From contig DDCZ01000059.1 of the NCBI GenBank assembly GCA_002336485.1, forward strand, positions 1-14,481: DNA of 14,481 nt, read 5' to 3'. A program made the translations under genes and the position numbers. Position 1 is the stretch's first letter. Each line of letters begins with the position of its first letter. The notes below the pieces were generated by a model. That model did no database searches. It saw nothing but the letters and a program-made list of their open reading frames with translations, and was not told the origin of the DNA. Positions 1 to 6,571 of this stretch are shown here, one piece after another. The DNA is from Flavobacteriales bacterium UBA1993 (GTDB lineage: Bacteria; Bacteroidota; Bacteroidia; Flavobacteriales_G; Salibacteraceae).

Positions 1-594
1 AACGCCTCCTGTTGAGCCATCCCACGTATTACAGGTAAGTGTAGCACCTGCAGAAATGGTGACACTTGTATAATTCGGCACCTTAAGCACCTGATGTTTA
101 CGCGAGCTCGCAGCGTTGTATGTATTAATATGAACAGCTGCCAGCGTTAAGGTATTTCCACTAATCCCCGAAATTATGTTGAAGTCGTGGAGCCCAACGG
201 TGTTATTAGAGGTCGCTGCATCCACCATGGTAATAACCATAATTTCATCTCCCACAGAAAACCCAGATGAAGATGAAACGGTTATTGTATTTGAATTTGC
301 GGCATTATTACCAGTAACCGATGTTCTAACTGCATCTGTGTATATTATGCCTGAGTTAACTGATATAGGGCCATCGGAACCATTTCCATAATTGGCGCCA
401 ACTGTGCCCGCAGAGAGCAGTGCAGAATCCCCTAAGCACATTGAATTGACACTTGTGGTCAAAAAACCTGTTGTGTCTTGCGCGCTCAGGTTACTTGACA
501 TCAAACCAAGCAAAATGATTAATATTCGATGGAAAAGCTCAAAAACTCGCTTGATTGGGCTTAAGGTAAATGTCTTTTGAAGGTCAAATTTCAT
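1..594 (-). CDS. Large secreted adhesin-like protein, N-terminal part only (runs off left edge)
   Basis: An uninterrupted minus-strand frame starts at ATG 594-592 and stays open for 198 codons to the window edge, so this is the 5' part of a longer gene. A positively charged stretch of about 21 residues is followed by a hydrophobic core (residues 24-32) and a likely signal peptidase I site after A38 (NLSA|QD), which suggests export. Residues 50-62 (SMCLGDSALLSAG) look like the start of the Ig-like repeats common in Bacteroidota surface proteins. Residues 101-198 match a recurring surface module: ITVSSSSGFSVGDEI, then TLTLAA, then a stretch ending near ATLTCNTWDGSTGGV. In related proteins this module precedes long repeat regions and a T9SS sorting domain; that remainder lies outside the window and is inferred. 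It is transcribed away from dapD. The exact function is unknown; an adhesin or gliding-type surface protein is the best guess. Confidence 0.8.
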   Translation of the reverse strand, partial: MKFDLQKTFTLSPIKRVFELFHRILIILLGLMSSNLSAQDTTGFLTTSVNSMCLGDSALLSAGTVGANYGNGSDGPISVNSGIIYTDAVRTSVTGNNAANSNTITVSSSSGFSVGDEIMVITMVDAATSNNTVGLHDFNIISGISGNTLTLAAVHINTYNAASSRKHQVLKVPNYTSVTISAGATLTCNTWDGSTGGV

Positions 595-620
595 ATCAGA
601 AAATTTCCTACAAGGCTAAG

Positions 621-653
621 AAAAAATAATATCGCTCTAGTTAGAATTGTCAA
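621..653 (-). promoter_or_regulatory. Candidate promoter of the secreted adhesin-like gene
   Basis: On the minus strand TTGACA (653-648) is followed, 19 bases after its TTG, by TATTATTT (631-624), with a second overlapping TATTTTTT (628-621). This resembles the Bacteroidota -33 TTG / -7 TAnnTTTG layout, but neither -7 box is a full match. It lies 27-59 bases upstream of the ATG at 594. The region is A/T rich, so a chance match is possible. Confidence 0.3.
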
Positions 654-751
654 CAGGTTTTGCTAAAATTAAAAATGTATTTACTCGATAAACAGACCCT
701 AGCATATGGAAAATGTCTAGTTCGAATCGCAAAGCTAGGCTCCACAAACAG

Positions 752-759
752 TACTTTTG
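752..759 (+). promoter_or_regulatory. Candidate -7 box (TACTTTTG) for the dapD operon
   Basis: TACTTTTG is a full match to the Bacteroidota -7 consensus TAnnTTTG. Transcription would begin around 766, about 12 bases before the ATG at 778. It therefore argues against using the in-frame TTG at 757, which lies inside the box, as the dapD start. No convincing -33 TTG is seen about 19-20 bases upstream. Confidence 0.42.
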
Positions 760-777
760 TTGGGAAATTTAAATTTT

Positions 778-1605
778 ATGGAACGATCAAGAGAGGAAAT
801 AGAAGTTATGATCAATTCAGCTTGGGATAATCGGTCCTTGCTAAACAATGAAGATACTGTCCATTGCATCAATCAAATCATTGAAGAAGTTGATAACGGA
901 CTGCTGAGGTGCGCGGAACCAAAAGCAGGTAATTGGCAAGTAAACAATTGGGTAAAAAAGGCTATCCTCCTCTATTTTACCATTCGAAAAATGGAACAAA
1001 TTGAAGTGGGCCCCTTTGAGTTTCATGATAAAATAGCCCTCAAAAAAGACTATGCCGCGAGAGGCATTCGAGTTGTTCCTCATGCCATCGCTCGTTATGG
1101 AGCATACATATCCAAAGGCGTGATCATGATGCCATCATATGTTAATATCGGTGCCTATGTAGATGAGGGAACCATGGTGGATACTTGGGCGACTGTTGGT
1201 AGCTGTGCGCAGATTGGAAAAAACGTTCACCTGAGCGGTGGTGTTGGAATTGGAGGTGTTTTAGAGCCCATTCAAGCAGCACCGGTAATCATCGAAGACA
1301 ACTGCTTTATTGGGTCAAGATGCATTATTGTAGAAGGCGTAAGAGTAGAACGTGAAGCTGTTTTAGGCGCGAATGTGGTTCTGACGATGAGCACAAAGGT
1401 TATCGATGTTACCGGCGAGGAACCCAAAGAAACCAAAGGCCGAATACCACCAAGATCGGTTGTAATTCCAGGTACATTACCAAAGAAATTTAATGCTGGA
1501 ACCTATCAAGTTCCTTGTGCACTCATCATCGGAACACGAAAAGAAAGCACAAATAAAAAGACCTCATTAAACGATGTCTTACGCGATTTTCAAGTAGCGG
1601 TTTAA
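778..1605 (+). CDS. dapD: 2,3,4,5-tetrahydropyridine-2,6-dicarboxylate N-succinyltransferase (DapD)
   Basis: Cytoplasmic trimeric acyltransferase that moves succinyl from succinyl-CoA onto tetrahydrodipicolinate, a step in making diaminopimelate and lysine. The product is 275 residues, the normal length for the family. The N-terminal helical part carries AWDNR (15-19) and WQVNNWVKKA (53-62), both typical of DapD. Residues from about 99 to 205 form the left-handed beta-helix of hexapeptide repeats, including YVDEGTMVDTWATVGSCAQIG at 127-147 and the glycine-rich SGGVGIGGV loop. I chose ATG 778 over the in-frame TTG at 757, because the TTG overlaps a promoter-like box and adds seven residues not typical of the family. 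There is no Shine-Dalgarno sequence, as usual in this phylum. It is the first gene of the operon, and the next gene begins at the base after its TAA stop. Confidence 0.95.
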   Translation: MERSREEIEVMINSAWDNRSLLNNEDTVHCINQIIEEVDNGLLRCAEPKAGNWQVNNWVKKAILLYFTIRKMEQIEVGPFEFHDKIALKKDYAARGIRVVPHAIARYGAYISKGVIMMPSYVNIGAYVDEGTMVDTWATVGSCAQIGKNVHLSGGVGIGGVLEPIQAAPVIIEDNCFIGSRCIIVEGVRVEREAVLGANVVLTMSTKVIDVTGEEPKETKGRIPPRSVVIPGTLPKKFNAGTYQVPCALIIGTRKESTNKKTSLNDVLRDFQVAV

Positions 1606-2589
1606 TTGAAAAACTTCCTTGTCATACAAACCAGTTTTATCGGAGACGTGATTCTCGCGACATCGCTACTGGAGTCAATACATCATCGATTTCCAGAAGC
1701 GAAGATTGATATCGTAGTTCGAAACGGGAATGAATCTTTGTTCTCTGAGCACCCCTATCTAAACACCGTATTTGTTTGGAATAAAACAGGTTCTCGTTAC
1801 AAGAATCTTCTAAAAACGATAATGTCTGTGAGACGCAACCGATACAATGCTGTGATTAATGCACATCGATTTGCCAGCTCTGGTCTTATCACTTGGTTTG
1901 CTAAATCAAAACAGAAGATTGGATATGATAAAAATCCGCTGTCGGCTGGGTTTACACGGGTTGTCAAACATCGGTTTGGTGGCATTCATGAATGCGAACG
2001 AAATCACGACCTTATATCTGAAATCGTCGGAACTTCTGATTACGGTAAACCTAAACTCTACCCTACCAAAAAGGATTTTGATCTGGTGTCACAGTACCAA
2101 TCGAGGGCATACCGATGCATTGCGCCGACATCAGTTTGGGGCACGAAACAATGGCCAGCGCACAAGTGGGTTGAATTGATCAATTGGCAACCATCGTCCG
2201 AATCGATCTATTTACTTGGAGCCAAAGCAGATTCAGCCGTCTGCGAGGAAATTATGTCGCAATGCCCAGAGATGAATGTGATAAATCTTGCTGGACAATT
2301 AAGTTTACTTCAATCGGCCGCGTTGATGCAAGATGCCGAGATGAACTATGTAAATGATTCCGCACCTATGCACTTGGCGAGTTCAATGAATGCACTAACA
2401 ACAGCGATCTATTGCAGTACCATTCCTGAATTCGGGTTTGGGCCTCTAAGCGATGTCAAGAAGATTGTTCAGGTCAGTGATAAGCTTGACTGTCGACCTT
2501 GTGGACTTCATGGTTATACAACCTGCCCTGCTGGTCACTTTAAATGTGCGGAAAACATTGAAATTAAAGACTTCGATGACAAGGGGTGA
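1606..2589 (+). CDS. Glycosyltransferase family 9 (ADP-heptose:LPS heptosyltransferase-like)
   Basis: A 327-residue GT-B glycosyltransferase, probably adding a sugar to the lipopolysaccharide core at the inner membrane. The N-terminus FLVIQTSFIGDVILAT (4-19), with G13-D14, is the acceptor-side motif of the heptosyltransferase family. APTSVWGTKQWPAHKW and, later, NDSAPMHLASSMNALTTAIY are the nucleotide-sugar side motifs. The C-terminal tail has four cysteines (C296, C299, C307, C314) in a CRPCGLHG..CPAGHFKC pattern that I associate with Bacteroidota members of the family. The start codon is TTG, directly after the dapD stop (TAA-TTG). It is supported because translation from it gives the complete N-terminal motif and no other start fits. 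This implies coupling to dapD. The true donor and acceptor sugars cannot be read from sequence. The 3' end overlaps the next gene by 14 bp. Confidence 0.88.
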   Translation: MKNFLVIQTSFIGDVILATSLLESIHHRFPEAKIDIVVRNGNESLFSEHPYLNTVFVWNKTGSRYKNLLKTIMSVRRNRYNAVINAHRFASSGLITWFAKSKQKIGYDKNPLSAGFTRVVKHRFGGIHECERNHDLISEIVGTSDYGKPKLYPTKKDFDLVSQYQSRAYRCIAPTSVWGTKQWPAHKWVELINWQPSSESIYLLGAKADSAVCEEIMSQCPEMNVINLAGQLSLLQSAALMQDAEMNYVNDSAPMHLASSMNALTTAIYCSTIPEFGFGPLSDVKKIVQVSDKLDCRPCGLHGYTTCPAGHFKCAENIEIKDFDDKG

Positions 2590-3136
2590 GCAAATAAAGA
2601 CTGCTGTTGAAACACTTCGAAATGGAGGCGTCATTCTCTGTCCGTCAGATACCATTGCTAGCCTTTCATGCGATGCAAGCGACATTCAGGCGCTTAAACG
2701 GATTTACAAAATCAAACAACGACCGGATTCTAAAAGCCCTATCGTTTTGGTCTCAAGCCTAACCATGTTAGAAGCATACGTTTCAGATATTCCTGAAGCC
2801 GCATACCAAATTATGGAGGCCACGGAAAAACCTACAACCATCATCTACTCGAGCGTTCGCAACTTGCCGAAAGAAGTGATGGCTGAGGATGGGTCAGTTG
2901 GAATTCGACATGTATCTGGCGGATTCATTAAGGATCTCATCGATCGATTCAGACGACCGATCATCTCCACTTCGGCCAACCTGAGCGGAGATAAATCTGC
3001 AGTTCGCGTTTCAGACGTTGATCCGATAATTTCCAAAAGTGTTGATCTTCGCATTGAAATTGATGAATATTTAGACGAACCATCCAGTGTGATAAAGTTC
3101 AATCGAGATCATTCGTTTAAAATCATCCGCAAGTAG
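2576..3136 (+). CDS. Sua5/YciO/YrdC family protein, probable L-threonylcarbamoyladenylate synthase
   Basis: A 186-residue YrdC-fold protein expected to make threonylcarbamoyl-AMP from threonine, bicarbonate and ATP, the first step toward t6A at position 37 of ANN-decoding tRNAs. Recognisable family elements are GGVILCPSDT (17-26), the RIYKIKQRP helix (42-50) followed by SKSPIVLV, KPTTIIY, EDGSVGIR, and ISTSANLSG near the C-terminal half. The frame is open upstream to 2453, but that extension lies wholly inside the glycosyltransferase gene and lacks homologous sequence. ATG 2576 gives the standard N-terminus and a 14-bp overlap. It is odd that the normally near-invariant aromatic-Gly after PTDT (for example YGL or FGV) is A28-S29-L30 here. 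The protein lacks the C-terminal Sua5 domain, so it is of the short TsaC type. It could instead be a YciO-like paralogue. Confidence 0.85.
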   Translation: MTRGEQIKTAVETLRNGGVILCPSDTIASLSCDASDIQALKRIYKIKQRPDSKSPIVLVSSLTMLEAYVSDIPEAAYQIMEATEKPTTIIYSSVRNLPKEVMAEDGSVGIRHVSGGFIKDLIDRFRRPIISTSANLSGDKSAVRVSDVDPIISKSVDLRIEIDEYLDEPSSVIKFNRDHSFKIIRK

Positions 3137-3137
3137 A

Positions 3138-4565
3138 ATGTCCATCTCACAAATTAAAGAGCATATAAAACAGCCTCTATTCCGAATCATTGCTGGTCTA
3201 GCCGAAGAAATGGGACTTGAGGCATTCATCGTGGGCGGTTATGTTCGAGACCTAATTCTTGATCGACCCAGCAAAGACTTGGACATTGTTGTTTCGGCTA
3301 ATGGAATTGGTTTCGCAACTGCACTAAGTGAAAAGCTAGAAGGCACACACGTCAATCTATTCAAACGCTTTGGCACTGCGCAGTTTATGTACGGAGACTT
3401 AGATATTGAGGTTGTAGGCGCGCGTAAGGAGTCCTATAGAAGCAATTCGCGAAACCCAGAAGTAAGTGAGGGTAGTTTAGAAGAGGATCGTGCCCGAAGA
3501 GATTTCACAATTAATGCATTGAGTATTAGCCTAAACAACAGCGATTTTGGATCGGTAATAGATCCCTTTAATGGTTTGGATCACTTGGAAGAAGGATTGT
3601 TGGTGACACCACTTGAACCAGAAAAAACCTATTCAGATGATCCGTTGCGCATGATGCGCGCAGTTCGTTTCGCCGCACAACTTGGCTTCCGTATTGAAGA
3701 CAAATCTTACGAAGCACTTAGTACTCAAAAAGAGCGCATCAAAATCGTTTCACAGGAGCGTATCACAGAAGAGCTGAACAAGATTATCGCCTCTAAAAAG
3801 CCAAGCCTTGGGTTTAAAATTCTCTTTAACACTGGGATCTTGCACATCATTTTCCCGAAAATGATTGAACTCTACGGAGTAGAAAAACGAAACGGTGTTA
3901 GCCACAAGGATAATTTCTATCATACGCTGCAGGTGCTTGATAATACTGCAGATCGCAGCAAAGATCTTTGGCTGCGTTGGTCGGCCATTTTACATGACAT
4001 CGCGAAACCAGACACCAAACGTTTTGACAAGGTTCACGGATGGACATTTCACGGCCATGAAGATCGAGGGGCTCGCATGGTTCCAAAGATTTTCAAGCAA
4101 CTCAAATTGCCACTTGATAGTAAGATGAAGTTTGTACAGAAAATGGTGAAGTTGCACTTGCGTCCGATTGCGCTCAGCGGCGAACATGTCAGTGACTCAG
4201 GTGTCCGACGACTGATTGTGGATGCAGGTGATGACTTGAATAGTTTGATGACGCTGTGTGAATCAGACATCACTTCAAAGAATGAATCGAAGGTGCATCG
4301 ATACCTTCAAAACTTTCAGCGCGTTCGAGATAAGTGCGAAGAAGTAGAAGAAAAAGACAAGCTACGAAATTGGGAACCGCCCATTGGAGGAGCTGAGATT
4401 ATGAATATCTTCGATTTAGAACCTGGAAGGATTGTAGGAGAGTTAAAAGCGCAGATTCGAGAGAGCATTCTCGATGGAGAAGTAGAAAACAATTTAGAGG
4501 ATTCGATGGCATTTTTGTTGAAAATTGCCGAAAAACGCGGATTAAAACCCAAAAAGAAGGTATAA
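3138..4565 (+). CDS. CCA tRNA nucleotidyltransferase with HD domain
   Basis: A 475-residue class II polymerase-beta-type nucleotidyltransferase that adds or repairs the 3' CCA end of tRNAs. The catalytic head has GGYVRDLILDRPSKDLDIVV (33-52), with the metal-binding acidic pair D47 and D49, then RRDFTINAL (120-128). The nucleotide-selecting neck has the DDPLRMMRAVRFAAQLGF segment (167-184). A C-terminal HD phosphohydrolase domain follows, with YHTL (261-264), ILHDIAKP (284-291, HD at 286-287) and HGHE (305-308). Length and order fit the flavobacterial CCA enzymes with an HD domain. HD-containing CCA enzymes of other bacteria also show phosphatase activity; whether this one does is inferred only. 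It starts one base after the upstream stop and ends one base before the next ATG, so it is surely cotranscribed with its neighbours. An alternative is poly(A) polymerase, but the head motifs favour CCA addition. Confidence 0.92.
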   Translation: MSISQIKEHIKQPLFRIIAGLAEEMGLEAFIVGGYVRDLILDRPSKDLDIVVSANGIGFATALSEKLEGTHVNLFKRFGTAQFMYGDLDIEVVGARKESYRSNSRNPEVSEGSLEEDRARRDFTINALSISLNNSDFGSVIDPFNGLDHLEEGLLVTPLEPEKTYSDDPLRMMRAVRFAAQLGFRIEDKSYEALSTQKERIKIVSQERITEELNKIIASKKPSLGFKILFNTGILHIIFPKMIELYGVEKRNGVSHKDNFYHTLQVLDNTADRSKDLWLRWSAILHDIAKPDTKRFDKVHGWTFHGHEDRGARMVPKIFKQLKLPLDSKMKFVQKMVKLHLRPIALSGEHVSDSGVRRLIVDAGDDLNSLMTLCESDITSKNESKVHRYLQNFQRVRDKCEEVEEKDKLRNWEPPIGGAEIMNIFDLEPGRIVGELKAQIRESILDGEVENNLEDSMAFLLKIAEKRGLKPKKKV

Positions 4566-4566
4566 A

Positions 4567-5103
4567 ATGCAAAAAGTGATTCATTTTCGAATCTTGGTCG
4601 ATTATCAAGAAAACGTTTTTCGCGACATTGAAGTGAAATACGACGATACATTCTTGACGCTTCATAACATGATTCAAGAAGCATTTGGCTTCGACAACTC
4701 TCAAATGGCATCCTTCTATGTATCGAATGACGAATGGGAGAAAGGTCAAGAGATCACACTCATGGAAGTAATGGAGCCCGAAGAAGAAGGCGAACCTATT
4801 TGGCTCATGAATGAAACTGATTTAAATAAAATCATTTTTGAGAAAGGTCAAAAGCTCCTCTATGTCTTTGACTTCCTAGTCATGTGGTGTTTTTATATCG
4901 ACTCTATCGAGGTGAAAGAAGTCGAGGATATTGTGATTCTACCTCGAATTACGCAAGAATTTGGTTCATCGCCTGATCAGTACAGCAAGTCAGACGACAT
5001 TGTTTTTGACGGTGTTGAAATTGAGCATGAGGACGATGAAGAGGATGAGGATGAATTGGAGGAGTTGTTTCGGATGATGGGGAACCAAGAAGATCTCAAC
5101 TAA
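4567..5103 (+). CDS. Plasmid pRiA4b ORF-3 / IS1096 passenger TnpR-like family protein
   Basis: A 178-residue protein of the family named after plasmid pRiA4b ORF-3 (often labelled IS1096 passenger TnpR-like). Nothing nearby looks like a transposon, and no enzymatic function is established for the family. Recognised features are the N-terminal VIHFRILVDYQENVFRDIEV strand pair (4-23), a helix with LHNMIQEAFGFDNSQMASFYV (32-52), DEWEKGQEI, and LLYVFDFLVMWCFYIDSIEV (97-116). The tail from about residue 151 is very acidic (EHEDDEEDEDELEELF). It lies between the CCA enzyme (one-base gap) and miaA (three-base gap), which suggests a link to tRNA or RNA metabolism; that is inference from position. The family assignment comes from recalled sequence pattern and was not searched. 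Confidence 0.8.
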   Translation: MQKVIHFRILVDYQENVFRDIEVKYDDTFLTLHNMIQEAFGFDNSQMASFYVSNDEWEKGQEITLMEVMEPEEEGEPIWLMNETDLNKIIFEKGQKLLYVFDFLVMWCFYIDSIEVKEVEDIVILPRITQEFGSSPDQYSKSDDIVFDGVEIEHEDDEEDEDELEELFRMMGNQEDLN

Positions 5104-5106
5104 GCT

Positions 5107-5988
5107 TTGCCTGAGGTCATCGTTATTGCGGGCCCAACAGCCTCTGGAAAAACAGAAGTCTCCATTTCTTTAGCTCAGTCTATAGACGCTGAGATTTTAA
5201 GTTGTGATTCCCGACAGTTTTATCGCAAAATGGACATCGGCACTGCTAAACCAACGATTGAAGAGCAGGCTTCCATTCCACACCACTTTCTCGACATAAA
5301 GAATCCAGATGAATCCTATGATGCTGGGCAATTTGAAACAGACGTGATTCAATTTCTTGGAAATTACTTTCAAAGAAAGGAGCGGATCATTTTAGTTGGA
5401 GGATCTGGACTCTATATTAAAGCTGTGTTAGAAGGTTTTGACGATCTACCAAAAAATCCGGAAGTTCGAAATCGCTTGAACGAGACCTTAAAAGATGAAG
5501 GCCTTTCAACATTGCAAGCCAATCTCCAAAAACTGGACCCAGAAATCTTCTTGCGCATTGACCACATGAATCCTCAGCGAGTTATTCGTGCGTTGGAGGT
5601 GTTCGAAATCACCGGCCAGAAACTGTCTGATCTGCAATCTCAAAACTCAAAAAAACGCGACTTCACAAGCCGTTTCTTCAGCTTGAACCCAAATCGCGAG
5701 GAATTGTATGCTCGAATAAACAATCGCGTCGATTTAATGATAAAAGCTGGACTAATTGCAGAAGTTGAGTCCTTACTGCCCTTTCGCAATAGCAACGCTC
5801 TAAAAACCGTGGGATACAGCGAGATTCTTGAATTTATGGACGGCAAAACATCTCTTGAAGAGGCGATTACAGTCATCAAGCAGCACTCTAGAAATTATGC
5901 TAAGCGCCAATTTACTTGGTTTCGAAAACAACAGAATGTCATTCACGTGGATTCCGATTATTCAACCCAAATTCTCAGGCAGCTTTAA
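5107..5988 (+). CDS. miaA: tRNA dimethylallyltransferase (MiaA)
   Basis: A 293-residue cytoplasmic enzyme that transfers a dimethylallyl group from dimethylallyl diphosphate to N6 of A37 in tRNAs reading codons that begin with U, giving i6A37. The P-loop GPTASGKT is at residues 9-16. The catalytic and tRNA-contacting segment CDSRQFYRKMDIGTAKP is at 33-49. PHHFLDI, SYDAGQFE, VGGSGLYIKAV (97-107), NPQRVIRALEVFE and, near the end, NYAKRQFTWFRKQ follow in the family order. Length is normal. It starts with TTG at 5107, three bases after the upstream stop; the P-loop begins eight residues later and no other start would keep it in place. It ends the tightly packed operon, and I see no terminator hairpin in the 48 bases that follow. 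Confidence 0.96.
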   Translation: MPEVIVIAGPTASGKTEVSISLAQSIDAEILSCDSRQFYRKMDIGTAKPTIEEQASIPHHFLDIKNPDESYDAGQFETDVIQFLGNYFQRKERIILVGGSGLYIKAVLEGFDDLPKNPEVRNRLNETLKDEGLSTLQANLQKLDPEIFLRIDHMNPQRVIRALEVFEITGQKLSDLQSQNSKKRDFTSRFFSLNPNREELYARINNRVDLMIKAGLIAEVESLLPFRNSNALKTVGYSEILEFMDGKTSLEEAITVIKQHSRNYAKRQFTWFRKQQNVIHVDSDYSTQILRQL

Positions 5989-6012
5989 GGTTCGGGGTTC
6001 GTCTTTCCTATA

Positions 6013-6020
6013 TATCTTCG
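6013..6020 (+). promoter_or_regulatory. Candidate -7 box (TATCTTCG) for the MORN-repeat gene
   Basis: TATCTTCG differs from TAnnTTTG by one base and lies 17 bases before the ATG at 6037, a usual distance. A weak TTC at 5991-5993 sits 19 bases upstream of it. The box would allow the MORN gene to be expressed apart from the miaA operon. Confidence 0.35.
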
Positions 6021-6036
6021 CACTAAGTACACGCAT

Positions 6037-6570
6037 ATGAAAAAGCTTCTCGCCCTTCCCATACTTCTTCTCTCCTTGAATGGCTTAGCTCAAAATGGTC
6101 TTACCAAGGAATTTGACGAGACATGTAACTGCTACGTTGTTACCAATCACTATGATAATGGCAACATAAGTGCGCAGCATCAAGAACTTGAATCAGGAAA
6201 AAAGAATGGTACCGAAATAGTGTACTACTTTGATGGTAAAACGCAGTACCAGCGAAATTGGAAAAATGGAAAACTGAACGGCATCGGCACGCACTACCAT
6301 GCAAACGGTAATGTGTATTACAAATCTTCTTATACGAATGGAAAGAAGTCAGGGACATGGACATTTAAGGAAGATGACGGCCAAACGATTCAGATCATAT
6401 CATACACCGGATCGAAGGACGATGGAACATATGCATACTACCACGGAGGTGTGAATTATTTTACGCAAATCGTAACTGGGGGTAAAATGGTTTCTGAAAC
6501 CGTGCTTAATCAAGGGATTTACGATCAGTTGATCGCTGAGGCTGAGGCTGCAAAGTCGGCTGGTAAGTAG
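6037..6570 (+). CDS. Secreted MORN-repeat (YwqK-type) protein
   Basis: A 177-residue exported protein. MKKLLALPILLLSLNGLAQ is a clear signal peptide with probable cleavage after A18. The mature part holds degenerate MORN_2-type repeats of about 22 residues: HYDNGNISAQ (38-47), GKKNGTEIVYYFDGK (54-68), NGKLNGIGTHYHANGNVYY (77-95), and NGKKSGTWTFKEDDG (101-115). Databases often call such proteins toxin-antitoxin YwqK family antitoxin, but nothing here supports a toxin-antitoxin role. A repeat protein of the cell envelope or periplasm is the safest description. The gene follows miaA by 48 bp, with a promoter-like box between. It converges on the next minus-strand gene with only one base between the two stop codons. 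Confidence 0.85.
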   Translation: MKKLLALPILLLSLNGLAQNGLTKEFDETCNCYVVTNHYDNGNISAQHQELESGKKNGTEIVYYFDGKTQYQRNWKNGKLNGIGTHYHANGNVYYKSSYTNGKKSGTWTFKEDDGQTIQIISYTGSKDDGTYAYYHGGVNYFTQIVTGGKMVSETVLNQGIYDQLIAEAEAAKSAGK

Positions 6571-6571
6571 C

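Noticed and set aside
176..580. Two plus-strand frames of 71 and 62 codons
   Set aside because: They lie opposite the long minus-strand frame that has a signal peptide and surface-module sequence; their translations resemble nothing and they are shadows.
757..777. Seven-codon N-terminal extension of dapD from TTG 757
   Set aside because: The TTG overlaps a TACTTTTG promoter-type box and the added residues do not match the family; ATG 778 gives the normal length.
2453..2575. 41-codon N-terminal extension of the YrdC protein
   Set aside because: It lies entirely within the glycosyltransferase coding region and carries no YrdC sequence; the domain begins just after ATG 2576.
4316..4749. Minus-strand frames of 131 and 116 codons
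   Set aside because: They are antisense to the CCA enzyme and the pRiA4b ORF-3 gene, which have clear family motifs; no recognisable product.
4567..5103. A transposon inferred from the family name IS1096 passenger TnpR-like
   Set aside because: No transposase, resolvase, terminal inverted repeats or target duplication is visible; the gene sits in a housekeeping operon.
6037..6570. A toxin-antitoxin pair suggested by the YwqK antitoxin label of MORN_2 proteins
   Set aside because: The protein has a signal peptide and no adjacent toxin-like gene; the label is inherited and not evidence.
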